Shown here: piece after piece, positions 12,961-26,300 of the stretch
How positions within the stretch are numbered: the first letter of the stretch is position 1
Layout: every line of letters begins with the position of its first letter
Assembly (NCBI GenBank): GCA_013397435.1
Contig: VZRG01000168.1
Span: 519,639-583,638, forward strand
Reading direction: 5' to 3'
Length of the DNA stretch: 64,000 nucleotides
Origin: Erythrocercus mccallii
Lineage: Eukaryota > Chordata > Aves > Passeriformes > Dicruridae
The notes under the pieces: model-generated
Told to the model about the DNA's origin: nothing
Database searches by the model: none
What the model saw: only the letters and a program-made list of their open reading frames with translations
Program-made: the position numbers and the translations under genes

Positions 12961-13399
12961 CACTTACTGTTTAAGACTAGTACAGATTAAGTCTAAGAGT
13001 AACAAGGTCAAAAATCTCAGTTGCATGCACTTGCTAATTTATCAATATAATTTAGCATGCAAAAATGAGACTGAACTCGCTCAACCCTACCACTGAGTCG
13101 TGCAAGCATTAACTTGTTAGTGCTAGTTATTTTCTTTCTCTGCCAATAACCTTTGCTTTGTGAATGTTAACTGCTGTTTTATTGTTATGCATTGATATTT
13201 TGTGTAGTTTTGTTATTTAATATATTGTGATAATTAAGCTAAGAGCAGTACGACTATTAGTTTTTTGGTGCTACTTCTTAGGTTAAATATTGTTTATGTG
13301 GCCCAAAGTAGCTGTTTTCCAGCTTTCCTACAAGGCCTAGTAAAAGATATTCTCTCTCCTCACAAGCCTTTCTTCTAGCACAGAAGAATCCTTTGAATT

Positions 13400-13727
13400 T
13401 GAAGTGACGTCTTAAGATCATCTGGTCCAATAGCTCTGCTTGAGCAGCCTGCCCAGGACCCTCTCCAGTCAGGTTCTGAGTATCTCCACAGATCCTCTCT
13501 GTGCCAGTATTTTACTACCATCACTGTAAAAGAACCTCTGCTTGCTTGTGTTTAGATGGAATGTAATGCTTTTTTGTGTGTTTTCTTTTTCGTTTGTCTC
13601 CATCATCTCTTCTTCTGTCAACTGGCACTATTGAGAGAGCCTGGCTCCCTCTTAATCATTCCCTCCCACCAAGTATTTATATACATGGATAGGTTCCCCC
13701 CAAGCCTTTTCTTTCCCAGGCTGAATT
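13400..13727 (-). mobile_element. CR1 LINE fragment
   Basis: Minus-strand CR1 3' region without the extreme 3' terminus. Landmarks in order on the plus strand are: 'gatcatctggtccaa' at about 13417; the 'caggaccctctccagtcaggttctgagtatctcca' block (two adjoining pieces) near 13453-13487; 'gtgtttagatggaatg' near 13549; and the 'ccaagccttttctttcccaggctgaa' block near 13700-13725. Divergence is high, with T-rich insertions near 13567-13590. Inert relic. Confidence 0.85.
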
Positions 13728-16700
13728 TTAGATATACAGAAAAAGAAGTAATTAAGAAGGTCTAAAAGTGAGATAAAATGCACTTTTCCCAAGTGAAATT
13801 AAACCTTTATCTGGAGGGATTTGTATAATAATAAGTAGGAATTTTTTTTGTTTTATAGCACTTGTATTTTTTGTCCTTTTTTTCTTTGTTTCTTTTATTT
13901 TCTTTCTGAGACTTCCTTACACTTTTTTTTTTTTTTAATTTGAATTATTGCTATTTATTGCACCTGTTATGTCAATGTCACGTGTCTCTAAAAAGAGGAA
14001 CTATTTTCCTGGTGTTTTTTGTTTGGTTTGTTGTTTTTTTTTCAAATCTTCACCAATGCTTTCTTTCCCCCCTATAGAAAATACCCACATCCTGTGAGTT
14101 TTATGAAGATCACCTTTTAGAAGGAAGACCTGATTTTTTCCTACAGATGTTCAATAATGTGGCTACTGTTAGGAATAGCCCTGGTAAAGTACAAATAAAA
14201 GGTTATTTGTGGTAGTTTTTTTCTAAATGCTAATAGCATGGCATCAGCTCATAAATCATTAGTGATGAGCTCCTAATTATGTGCCAGCATCACAGTGGGA
14301 TCCAACCTAATACCAGAAATTTACATATTCATGAATACACCCATATTCCTGCATGGAAAAATGCAGAATACAGCAGAAATCAAATAGTCTTAGTTTTCTC
14401 CAAACTGTTATTTGGGTGAATTGCCTTCTCTCTTAACATGCTTCTGCCAGCTATTTACCTATGATATATATTCAAATTTCAAAAATTTTCTTTGGAGTTC
14501 AGTTTCAGCTTGTCCAAAAGAATGTGTGTAGTCTGCAATGTTACAGGTAATGAATACATTCTATAATTAGTGTCCACTCCATTTCTACTTGCTGACATGA
14601 ATTTTGAGTTTAAAATATGGCTGGGGTATGTTTAGTCTAGAACTAATGGGCTATTATCTAAATTTTCTGTGATGTAAGTTGGAATTAATGTTTTTAAAAA
14701 TCTACTCTTTCTTTAGTGGATATTTCCAGTTGTCTGGAAAGGAGCAAGTTTGTTTTGGATAGTGTAGATACTTCACCAAATCAGCTATAAGGGATGACTT
14801 GTACCTTCAAGTGGTAAGAACTGGAGGGGAGAAGATGGGCTTTATTTGTCGTGTTTTTACAGAATCTCACATTACAAGCCCTAGAAAACATCAACTTTAT
14901 TGATGTGAAAGCAATCAGCCTTTCCCAGCTCTGAAAGAAAGTAGTGTGAGAGTTTCTTTTCAAGCACAATTACATTCTTCAGAATAAAACTTCAGGGAAA
15001 CATTAAAACAAACACTTTTTAAATGTTTACTGCAAGTTCTCAACCCTGTAAACTTGGAGGGTCTTTTCTTTTATGCCCTTTTGAGAGCAGTACTGTCTTA
15101 TTTACCCTGCTGTCTTTGGATCTAGTGTGGCAGCTCAGCTGTAGATCTCTTTCAAATGAGTCACTTCCTACGTCTGTAGTAATTTTCACCTTTTTCATTG
15201 AAAACTTTAATTGAAAAAGATGTGCTGGCACCTGACACTCTGTCTCCTAAAGGGCTTTCTCTGTACAGGCTGCAGTCTCTGCTTGGGACTTGTTGGCTCT
15301 GCTCCAATTCAGACACCAGTTATAGTAATTTTTAATTGAATATATCTATGACCAGTTATGTGTATTTCCATAGAAGCTATTATTCAAGGATCCCTAAGCA
15401 GTTTTTGCAATTAAGTATTACTTAGATTCATAACAAACCCCTGCACAGTATGTAATGATAATAAGAAAAGCAGTATGTCTAGCAATGAGCAATCTATTTT
15501 TTAGAGAGTAATGTCTTTTAAAAATGACTTGCCAAGAAATTCAGAATGCCTACTCTCTTCCCACCTGCTCCCCATCCAGCCCCACAAACTGTATACCCGT
15601 ATCCCTCTCATACGTATCTTAGTGGCATAGAGTGGCTGCCCCACTGGCCCCAGATGCTGTTGGTCAGAGTCTGGAGAAGCTCCTCCTGATGGTACATTTT
15701 TCCATGTCAACTGAATCCCTTCCTTGTTATTCAACAGACTCTCTAGCACAAGACTCAATACCAGGCCATGTGACGGGTCTGCCGAGGCATGAAATGAAAG
15801 TTCAATATCTAAGGGAAATTGCACACGGAATTTGTTGAGTCACGCTTACCCAAAGTATGACAGGGTGAATGAAAATTGCCAAGTTGTTCTGCAACAGTGG
15901 TTTGCATAGTCCAAAAATCTGTCTTTGACAGAGAGTAGTGTTGGGTGCTTTCATATTATGTGCTATAAATTCAGTAGTTATATGATAAGGAATAAAAACA
16001 TCTGATTAAATAAAAAGTCTTTTCAGCTCTTAAGCTCTTAATTTTGAAATGTGCTTTTTTGCTCTCACCTTCCTTGGACTACCACAGCAGTCTGATTCTC
16101 CTTTTCCCATCATCTATTCTAGTTTATACTTGAAATTGCAGGCAGAGCCTTTCTCGTCCTCTCAGCTGAGTATTTTTCTTGCATGCAGAGTCCACAGTGG
16201 TGTGTCACCAAGGCTGTACCTGTCCTTTGATCCTGGACAGCTCTGGTTCTATCTGGAGAAGGCTGGAACATGGTCTGAAACCAGCCATGTTCCAACCCTC
16301 AGTAGTGGCTCATGTTCTTCATCAGAACAAAACAAGAAAAAATTATCTAGTAAGGAAATGTGAGGTGTTTTTCATTAACCGTGGTCCTAGAAGTTCTCAT
16401 TTTACTAAAATCTACGTTTCATTATTTTTGTGATAAAAATCCTAGCATACATATTGAACTGAAAAATAAATAAAAAAATATTAGATTAATTATCACTACA
16501 TGGTCCTATTGTATAGGAATGATACTATTGCTAATATATTGAAACCATACAGTCCCATAAATTAAAAAAATTTAAAATATTTTTAAGGCCACCTTTAGCT
16601 TTCTTAAATTAAAATGTTTGACAGAGGGCAACTGTGGTCATATACTCTATATTACGTAACCAAGTAGCCTTCTAGTGCAAGTGCAAGCAATCTATTTTCC

Positions 16701-18739
16701 TGTTTACATGATGCTGCCAGTGAAGTACGGTAGATGTTGAACTAAAACCATGCGAGGCAGCATTGGAATATGCCAGGCTTACTTAAGGTTTTCCCCTGCT
16801 GATGCTCATTTTTGCTTATATAACTTAGAATACCTTTTACAAGCTACTTTTACAAAACGCACTTTTATTGGAGTAGTTTCTTCTATGTTGAAATAATGTG
16901 TAACTTTAATATCTAGAAAACCTATTTTACAAATAACTAATAAAGATTTTTTTAAAGTGTTCAGATAAAAAACCCTACAACACTCTTATTCTTCCAACTT
17001 ATCCAAATATAGCTTTCTCGTGCCTTCTTCTATCCCAGTGGCTTTTAATCTTCCATTCTGCTGTGGATATCTCTGGTTTTCTTACCAGGGAAGCCTTTTA
17101 ATGTACAGAAATCTCCAGAAATGGGATGTGGCAGCTCAATACTGCAAGGTCATTTAAAGTGTTTTCTCAGCTGACTTCCTATTTTCCTAGCTCCTGACAG
17201 GGGAAATTACTTTGCAGGATAGCCTTCCTTCTTGGTGCAGAAAGATTAAGAATCTTGTCATATATCAAACTGGGAATTTTTTTTACATAATCAGAAGTGC
17301 TTGAAGCTGAATAGTGCTCACAAAGAACAAGATATCCCAAACTGGGTTAAGAAAGGAGATAACCATTTGCAAGGCATATTTTTAAGCAATGAAGTTTCTA
17401 GATTTCTATAAAAGACCTTGGAGGTTGCTGGTTTCAGATGACTGACCCTAGTGCAGTGCTCGTTCTCTCACTGTTTTCACCTTTTTTTTCTGGGCCCTCA
17501 ATTATTTTAAACACACAGCACAAAATTTACCCCTGGTAAAATGCACCTCTGCCAGTGGAGTTCAGCCAACTGACAAAAGAAAAATTCTTATATGAAAATT
17601 TCCCTATTTCTTTAATTATTTCAAGTTTTGTAATTTTTAGATGTACATTTTCTAGAAATATGAGCCAGTAATATTCTCTCACTTTCTTAGGTCATGCCTA
17701 CAATTTCCTCTTGTAAGAGTATTTTTTTGCCTGCAGGAATATGGTTCTGCTCTGGTCACAAATCAGCAAATTATACAGCATCTGTGGAGGTACTTACTGT
17801 CACATGAGATCTCAGAATTAATAATATTTCTGGAACAAATGGGAGATTTATTTGAATAACTCCACCAAGCTGTTTTGATTTTATTTTGGTGGTCTTACTC
17901 TAAACATCATGTTGTTGGGATTAATTTTTAAAAGTTAGGAAAAGCAAGTAGACTTTTTAAACAGTGGAAGATAATTGAACAGTTGTGCTTTATTAAATCT
18001 GGACTTTGCCAACATTGAAATTAGAATAGTAATAATAAAATAAAATGTCGCCCCAGGACATAAACCTAAAATGAAAAGGTTTGAAGGAGCTCTGGAGGTC
18101 CTGCTCCAAGCAGTTCAAAGTTGGATTGAGTTGCTGTTTTCCAGTTGTGCTTTAAATACACCACAAACAGTGATTCCATGTTGTCTCTGGGTTGTTACCT
18201 TCCCATATGGAAGAATTATATACCTCCAAGACTCTTATAGACAATGCTTGTATGGATTCATAATGGTCTGCATCATGTATTTTACGTGTGGTTTTAGAAG
18301 CATGTACAATACTTAATGACCCTCTTACAACATTAATCTCCGTTTTTCCATAACTTTTCTATTCTTTGACACTATAAGATGTACCTAAAATCTCCTCTGT
18401 ATACCTTGTTTTCCACTATTAATATAGAAAATAAGTAGTTCATAAAAAATCTTGACCCACCCAGAAGTTAATGGCAAAGATCCCACATATTACAGTGAGA
18501 TTAAGTTTCCACTGAAGATGTTTATAAAATATGGCCTTTCTCAGATAACTGTAAATATGAAAATATCTTTGGCAATTTTAAAAAAAGGATATTTTCCTTA
18601 CCACATTATTTACCTTTATTGCAATATTTGTACTATTTCTGACACTTCATGTAGGAAATTCCTCAAACACTCCATAAATTTAAGGAATGATTCTGGTAAA
18701 TGTACAGTTGTTGTTGGCTCCCAATGTTAAGATGAACAT
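13728..18739. other. Unique DNA with T-rich tracts, no gene
   Basis: Holds long T-rich tracts at 13839-14046, including a T14 run near 13924-13937. A motif-dense stretch at 14225-14350 looks like a conserved noncoding element. A somewhat GC-richer patch at 15540-15840 is open on both strands without recognisable product. A 9-bp perfect inverted repeat lies at 16265-16293. Nothing here is supported as an exon. Confidence 0.55.
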
Positions 18740-18832
18740 AGTACATATAGTACTGTCCCAAAGTACTACAGTGTATGAAGTACTCCAAAGTACCACTATG
18801 TATGTCCCATAGTACATACAGTGCTGTCCCAA
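18740..18832. repeat. Degenerate minisatellite, about four 22-27 bp units
   Basis: Four adjacent units share an AGTAC(A/T)... start and a CTGTCCCAA- or CTCCAA-like end: 18740-18761, 18762-18788, 18789-18810 and 18811-18832. The first and last units are nearly identical over 22-23 bases; the middle ones are more diverged, and unit 2 is five bases longer. AGTAC/GTACT steps make the array partly self-complementary. No coding potential. Confidence 0.75.
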
Positions 18833-19451
18833 AAAATAAATTTTTCTATTTTTGCCTTGCACATCTCTTGATTCTGAAAACTCCTTGAAGTCAAGGTATC
18901 ACAGCTAGGGCATAATTTCAGACAATTTTTTTCTAGGTCAGTGGCAAAACCAGTCTTTCTTGACTTTTAAGGAAGCTTTTAGTAAAATTTCAAGCACTTG
19001 GTTGAGATTTAAATGAGACATAAAAGAGTTAAGGAACATGCAAAAGAGCTGGAGGGAATGACTGAATATTGCCATAGGTATAAGAAGAAAACAAGAAACA
19101 TTTTGTGTGGAAATAGGGGAGAGCTGAGAAACTTGGGAGAAATCCGATCTAGAAAAAGTTGTTACATTTATATGGAAAAAATGTGATGCAATTAATATGC
19201 TTTTTTTTTTCCCCACTAACTATGCTATAAAGCAGCCACTATGGCCCCTGACCTACTTCTTGCTCAGGTCAGACAGCATCCTTACTAACAATTCCTAGCC
19301 ACCTTTTAGAAGTTAGGGTTGGACAAGACTTTCAGAAAATTCAAGTGTTACTGTCCTGTTTGGGAGGATAATGTTATGCATAGGGCTGGATATGATTGGT
19401 ATGGAGGTTGGAGTAATTGCTTCAGTGCAGACACAGACTAACAGTCATAAA
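18833..19451. other. Short unique stretch before a CR1 fragment
   Basis: AT-rich sequence with a T10/C4 run near 19201-19214. One minus-strand frame (18938-19216, 92 codons) is open but Ser/Leu/Phe-rich, has no recognised domain and is likely chance. Confidence 0.5.
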
Positions 19452-19920
19452 GTCACAGAATCATGGAATCATTAACCTTGAAAAAGAGCTCAAAGATCAT
19501 CAGGTCCAACTGTTAACCTGGCACCACTGTGTTCACCAGAAGGACATATTCCCAGCTGCCACATCCATACATCTTTTGAACAATTCCAGGGATGGATTCC
19601 TCCACTTCTCTGGGCAGTCTGTTCAAGTGCTTGACAACCATTTCAGTAAAGAAATTTTTCCCTATATCAGTCTAATCCTCCCCCTGTACAACTTGAAGAC
19701 ATTTCTTCTTGTCCTGTCACTTATTATCTGGGAGAAGAGGCTGATCCCCACTGGACTAAAACCTCCTTTCAGGCAGTTGTAGAGGGAGATAAAGACCTTC
19801 TGAGCCTCCTTTTCTCCAGGGAAAATACCCCCAACTTCCTCAGCCACTATTCATGAAGCTTGTGCTCCAGACCATTCATTGCTCTTCTTTGGACACCCTC
19901 AGCATCTCAATATTTTTACT
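19452..19920 (-). mobile_element. CR1 LINE fragment including the 3' terminus
   Basis: A long minus-strand CR1 piece. The left edge keeps the 3' terminal repeat remnant (TCACAGAATCATGGAATCATT). The following landmarks fit the CR1 3' region: the 'atcaggtccaactgtta' block near 19498-19515, 'cagtaaagaaatttttccctata' (split) near 19643-19665, 'tgggagaagaggctgatcc' near 19728-19747, 'ttgtagagggagataaagacctt' near 19777-19799, and 'tgctcttctttggacaccctc' near 19879-19900. The 121-codon plus-strand frame at 19417-19782 is an antisense by-product of this repeat, not a gene. Confidence 0.93.
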
Positions 19921-20317
19921 AGCCACAATTAAATTATTAGAAAAAATGTATCCTTACAGTGCTTTTTCTAACACATCGTATCTCTGCTCTCAACTTAGAG
20001 TCAAAATAAATATTCTGATTACTCTTCAGCTTATTAGTTATTTGAATCTTCTCTACATCCACATCGTGACTTCCAGAGTGGATGTCTGCCTCTGAAAACA
20101 TCAAGTCTCTGCCTCAGTGTGATCCCTAGCTCTTTGCTTTTTAGCACTGTCAGAGAAGAAGCAAAGTCAAATGGAGCACTGTGTTCCTGGAGACACTTCT
20201 CAAATGACTTTGCTGTATATAGACTTGAACAACCTGTGTGCTGGGTATTCCTCTGATAGAGGAGCAGATATAAAGGGCCAGAGGGGACATGGAATAATGG
20301 AATTACTACAGTGGTAC

Positions 20318-20326
20318 TTTTTTTTT

Positions 20327-20366
<40 letters not shown>
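20318..20366. repeat. T10 run plus (GT)18 microsatellite
   Basis: A T10 run at 20318-20327 followed by GC and then uninterrupted GT/TG at 20330-20366. The run produces the alternating Cys-Val translation in the overlapping open frame 20171-20410, which is therefore spurious. Confidence 0.97.
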
Positions 20367-20367
<1 letters not shown>

Positions 20368-23300
20368 TCCTGAACACTACCACTACCAGAAAATTACAGC
20401 TAATGTGTGAAATTCATGCTGCGTAGCAAGAGAACAGGCTGTTGTTTAGTTTGATAGATGGAGCTGTGAAGATTATATTTCTATTTATCAGTTTCCCTGC
20501 CTGTAAACATAGAATATTTTTGTTTTATAAGAATAGTTTTCCTGGCTACAAGTGAAAGGTCATGTGTCTTGCCTTTATTGTATTTAATAGCAGCGTGGGA
20601 GTGCAGAGTTTAATGTGAATTAGCTCATGACAGCTGGCATTGCTAATGGCCCATCAGTTGTCCTGTAGTGGTTTACTGAAGTTTTAATTGTTTGTAGCTG
20701 AGATGCTCATTCATTATACCTCTGCAACAGATGAGGATTACATTCTCTGTCACATGCATTTATCTCCTCTGATTACATATAATTCTGTCTTTTTCCTTGC
20801 ATTCCAAAGCATTCAAAATTTGAGCATGATTTTCAGGGGGAGTAAGCAGTGGTTGGTGATTTCTGTTATCCAGGCCTCAGTGGAGGTGAATTCTCCTAGA
20901 CAAAGTGTATTTTTTCAGCAGGTTCTCACTTTTGGCTACTCCAAGAAAACCTCACAAAGAAGCTGCAGAGATTTGATTAATTTGCCAACTATATAAATGA
21001 TGTCTGGAGCACAGCTTCACATGTTTTGTAAGGGTCATGCAGATAAACGATCTAATTTTCCCTGACTAGACTTATACTTTTTACAATGGTTTTCACTGTC
21101 TTCAATCAGGAAATTGATATGTGCAACAATTTCACTTTCAGAAAAAAGAGAAATAGATATTCTTCCACACCTTTCTTGGTCATCAGGATCTCCAAGTCCC
21201 CTTTCCATTTTCCAATATTTAAGAATATTTCTTTACTAATCAGTAAAGATGTGTGACATTATAGGAAGACAAAATGTTTTTGAAAACAGAAAAGACTGTG
21301 ACCAGAGCTCTAGTGCATGAGCAACAGAAAAACAGATTGTTTTACTTTAAGTAGTATAAGTCCTAGACACTATAGGAGTCACTTTTAATTTACACTGGTA
21401 CATATGAACAAGTTACCTTACCCTGATACACATGAACTTAAATTCTGCCTTTGTAAGGAAAAATAAATGTTGGAAATGTTACTGTGGTTTTGGTGGTGGC
21501 TTTTCAGTATCCAGTAAAGTGGAATCACAATGTATGGACTTAGTATTTGATTACCATTTCCCTGCTGTGCCTTAGATGGCAATCACTTAAACTAAAATGT
21601 AGTATTAACTAAAATTCAGAAACACATGGCAACAACTTAGTCCTTTATGATACAGTTATTTTGAAATTACTTTCAAAAATGTGTACCCCTGTAGCCTAGC
21701 TTTTAATTTGTATATTTTCTTAAGTATATAATGGTATAGACATCCCTCTGTAAGACTGGTACCATTCATAAGTTGAGGGAATGAAAATTCAGTTTGTTTT
21801 TATTAATTCATGCAGGAGCAGCCCATGTCTGGTATGCAAAACCTACATTCATCAGTTTGTATTTAAACACTGAAAAAAAAATACATTCCTTCTTTATTGC
21901 TACAGTTGCTTTAAATTAAAATTGTGAAGAAATACAATGCTAGGTAACACAAAGGTTCTTTCACTTCTCTTTAACAAAAAGTTTTATGAACATGCTGATG
22001 TATTTTGTAAACATAATAAATTTTATCTAGTGAATCAGTGGGAAAATATAGCCTCAAGGCTCAACCCTCTTGGTGTCTCTCTGAAATGATACTGCTAACA
22101 TTATTTGCTAAAACTGTCATAAAAGTAAGAAGGAAAAACCTTTTAGTAAGTGCTTGCAACATTTTAATACTAATGGCATGGCATTTGCTCAAATGAGAAC
22201 ATTTTGGTAAATGCTTGCAGAGCAAAAGGCACTGCATTTTCTTTACACAAATTAAAGATAGAGCAGTAAAGGTCATGTATAAAACTTTGCCAAATAACTC
22301 TGCATTGGTTTTACAGTTTGTTAAGAGGAGAAGCTCTACTCTGCTTGTGACATAGAGAAAGAGTGCTGGTTTGACTGTCTTTGTGAAAGTGAAGTATCAA
22401 TGGAGCAAACCATGGAGTTGTACAAAGTTGTACAAAGACAAGTTGTACAAAGACAATGACCTGGGCAAATCTTCAAGGTCTAAGATGACAAAGAACAACC
22501 CCAAAAGCTCATCAGTGAATATTGCAGGTTCCAGTGTTCATTGATTTTCTGTCCTGGGCTTTGCCATGCCACTGTCAGTCTAATGCTGAGGCTCTGGAAA
22601 AACAGCAGCCCGTGTGGGGGATGTTCCCTAGGCTGTATTTGAAAAGCTGAAGGAGGGAGAAAAGGTAATGAAAAACTATTGTAATTTCTCTTCTTAATGG
22701 ATAGCAGTGCTCTCAGTCATTTGTGATAAAAATATTTTCCTACTTCTACAATGTGTTCCTATGGTTCATAAAGGCAAGAGTTGGACCTGAACTTCACTTG
22801 GCAACAATCATGCAGTTATGTTCAAGCAAAAGATAAGGTCAGACCTCCATCAATGTTTCCAAGCTGGTTCCTGTCAACGTCTTCTGTATTAATTTGGTTT
22901 TAAAACCCTCATTATAAAGACTAGTTCAGATGTACAGTTATGTTAATTTTTTCTCTATTTTTTATCTCTGGAAAAGAAACCCTTTTTTCATATGAGCACA
23001 TACTGGGAAAGAAAATATTTTAGGCATGGTACATAGAAATGTAAAAGAAAACTAGAAAAAGATTTTTTTTCCCACACTATGTTTTGCTAAATCTCTTTTT
23101 TTTTCTTTTGTGTGATATAACTTGATATAACTGCTAAAAATATTTCATAGTTTTAAGTGTTGAGATGATTTTTTTTTTTTTATTTCTCTTGGAAACTGAG
23201 TTTGCTGCTAAGGATTGCTTCTGCCCTCAACAGGGAAGCTTTGAACAGAGGTTTTGATGGTGTCAGTTGAAGGCATTCTGAAATGCACATTAAATGTGTC

Positions 23301-26300
23301 CAGGCTGAATAGCAAAACTCGTATTTATATTGCTAGTTATTTTATGTTTACCTTCTATTAAAAATTGCTAGTTTATACAAATTATACTACACTATATTAC
23401 AAGTAGATCAGTCTTGCCAAATAAGGTTCAATTGCAAGAGTTTTTCAGTTTGATTGTAATTTGAAAGAAATCCCTAGTCTTTTGCTTTGTCTTAAAGTAA
23501 TTGCTAAGAGCACTATAAGACATATTCTATCTTGTGTAAAAATCATCAGAAAATAACATGTTTTACTCCTATAAATAGTCTGGTTGATAAATTGAATTTT
23601 ATGTAGAGTCTCTTGGCATGACTATGTTTTCTCCAGCTTGGATGATGCTCTTGCATACTGTACTGTCCCTAAAGTAATTTAGACAGTTTTCATTATATCT
23701 CCAACAATTTTTAATTAATATTTGATATCTGAGTGAATATTTTTAATGAATCCTTAGGTTTGGTGTAACTCTGATACCTGAATTGCCAAACTACGGGATT
23801 GTAGGTACTTTGTCAGATTAGTAGAATAATAAATATAACTACAGGTAAGTGGTACTTGTACTGGTATACATTTATGTAAAATTACAAATGGGATGGGAGA
23901 AGGAATGTATTTCTATAATTAATTGAAAGAAAAAATTAACCAAGGCCCATAAAAATTATGTAGTCAGTTGGAAATTAGTTTAAATACATATTTAGGTAAA
24001 TGTTGAAGGGAAAATATGCTATCAATCAGCTCTAGTAGGTTATGCAATAGCTTTTTAAAGAGAAACAGTTGAAGTCTTCTCATTTGAGATATATAAAGTT
24101 TCAAGTGACAGAAAAATAAAAATTATACTGTAGAGAACAGTTTCAGTGAGATAGAGAGAAATGGTCTAAGAGATGATTTGCTTTCTCTGTTTATATGCTT
24201 TATATCATATATTAGTATGAAAATATTTCTCTAATATTAGAGTATTTTTCTGTGTGAAACATAGTGGCAAAACATGCTATCCCCTTTCTCCTCTATAGGA
24301 GAGGGAAGAGGAGTGAAGAACTGGATAATATAAAGAGAGAAATGGCTATACTAGTTATAGATATAAAAATAGCAGTCATATTTGAATCTGCATATATTAC
24401 ATTGACAGGCACCACACACAAAAGAAACATTTTGGAATGTTACATCAGGAAGCAATCCTACTCTTAACCACTGAAGAACAATAATCTCAAAGCTGCTCTG
24501 ATATTTCTTAGCCAAGCTCCCTCCTGCTATGAACACAAGCAGAGAGAAAATGTAATAAAATTATGAACAAAATCCATGATACATGAACAGGAGAAAAAAG
24601 GCTTAGTAAGACAAGAAAAGTGTCTCTTTCAATTTTTTTGTTCACATATTTATGTACTGACTACTTACATGAAATGAAGCAAAGAATACTGAAAAATACT
24701 GAAATTTAAAGGAAAGAAAACTGTGTGATTATCTTGTCCTTGAATGAAGCAGAGTGGAATAAGTAAAAATTCCCAAATACATGGTGAAGATGGAATAGGT
24801 TGTATTGTTACTGTAGGAAATGATCTTTTATGGTTCAAGTCAGGGTGAGTGGAACAGGCTCTGTAGGATAAACGTGCAAGGTTCATCCAGAAGCTGTAGC
24901 ACAGTGTAAGACACTCATGTCCTACTGCACTTTATGGACAGCTATTAAATCGTACTCCTCTTGTTCTGCAGGTGATTCTTATGATTCTAGTGGGCTGTGG
25001 TGCTGTAGTAGGCACAAAGGCTGTATCTTAAAATTATGGTTGCTCCAAAAAGACTGTTTTTTCAGTCTTGTCTATCTATTGATGAGACACTGTTTTGCTA
25101 ATTTATCTCCCCATTTTACTTGAGAGTAAAGCTAACTTTTGGGAGAACATATTTGGCTCAAAATTCAGAGTCCGAGAAAGTTACGAACTACTTGTTGACA
25201 TGACCACTATCATCAGACAAGAAATTCTGACAATAAACAATAAAAATCCAATGTCCATACTGAGTCATGTCTAAGACTGTAGAGTTTGGTGTTTAATTTT
25301 AATGGCCATATGCAGATATTTAGGAAGATAAAGAAAGGCACAAGGTACTACTTCTTAGCAATTTTCTAACTGTGAATTATTTCATATCTGGGAATTCTTT
25401 ATTCAATATTATTTTCCTAATTAAGGAATCCCCAAATTACTTCTTTCCATGAATAAAAGAAGTCTTCCCATTAGCCTTACTATACAAGCTTTAGCACAGT
25501 ATAGACTAATCGGCACATTAGTTAATCTAATGTAGTCTAAAGAGAAAGAAAAGGACAAGGGAAGTGTAGCATGTTTCAACCACACATTTTTCCTTTCCAC
25601 CACAGGTGTTTCTGTACTCTTTTAGTCCTGAATTTGCTTGTATCTTTTTAGTACCTATTTTTTATTAGTAAAATATACACCCTAAAAGAGCTCATGTTAG
25701 TTGTGAACTGAAACTGATGTTTGCTAAGTGATCAATTAATTAATCCTTACATGATTAGTCTTCTGTGGTTCTGTTTGTGCACATAATTTGGGTGCCTACT
25801 TTGGAAAAGTTGCTCAACAGTGTACTTGCAGTGTCTCAGGCAATATCTTCTGAATGAGAAAGATTTAATTTAATGTGAATGCTCTGGAGCAGAGTTTTAT
25901 TTTGGGGTATGTCAATATACTGTCATATACCATATGGGATTATATACACCATATATATCAACAATAGAACTGAAAAGAAGTTGTAACCCATAATAGCAAA
26001 AATCCAGGTCAGACATTGCTTTTTTTTCATATGACACTTGGGAAATATTCTTAAAGATATTTTCAGGAGAGAAATAATTATCTATGTAGTGATTTAAAGA
26101 CAAACAATCTTCTCCCTTCCCTCAGAAAATCACATGGTACAGAACTAGAGAAAAAAACTACTTTCTAGATTTATACAGTTAGACACAAAACATGAATCTT
26201 CTCATGACAAAGAAATATATGCAGAATTAAACACAGATAAAGGTTAACAGAGCTCATTAATCAGATAGTTGAACATATTTATTTAAGGCAAGCACAAACT

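Noticed and set aside
19417..19782. 121-codon plus-strand frame
   Set aside because: It is antisense to a CR1 fragment and matches CR1 landmarks at the DNA level.
20171..20410. 79-codon frame with a Cys-Val run
   Set aside because: The run is the translation of the (GT)n microsatellite.
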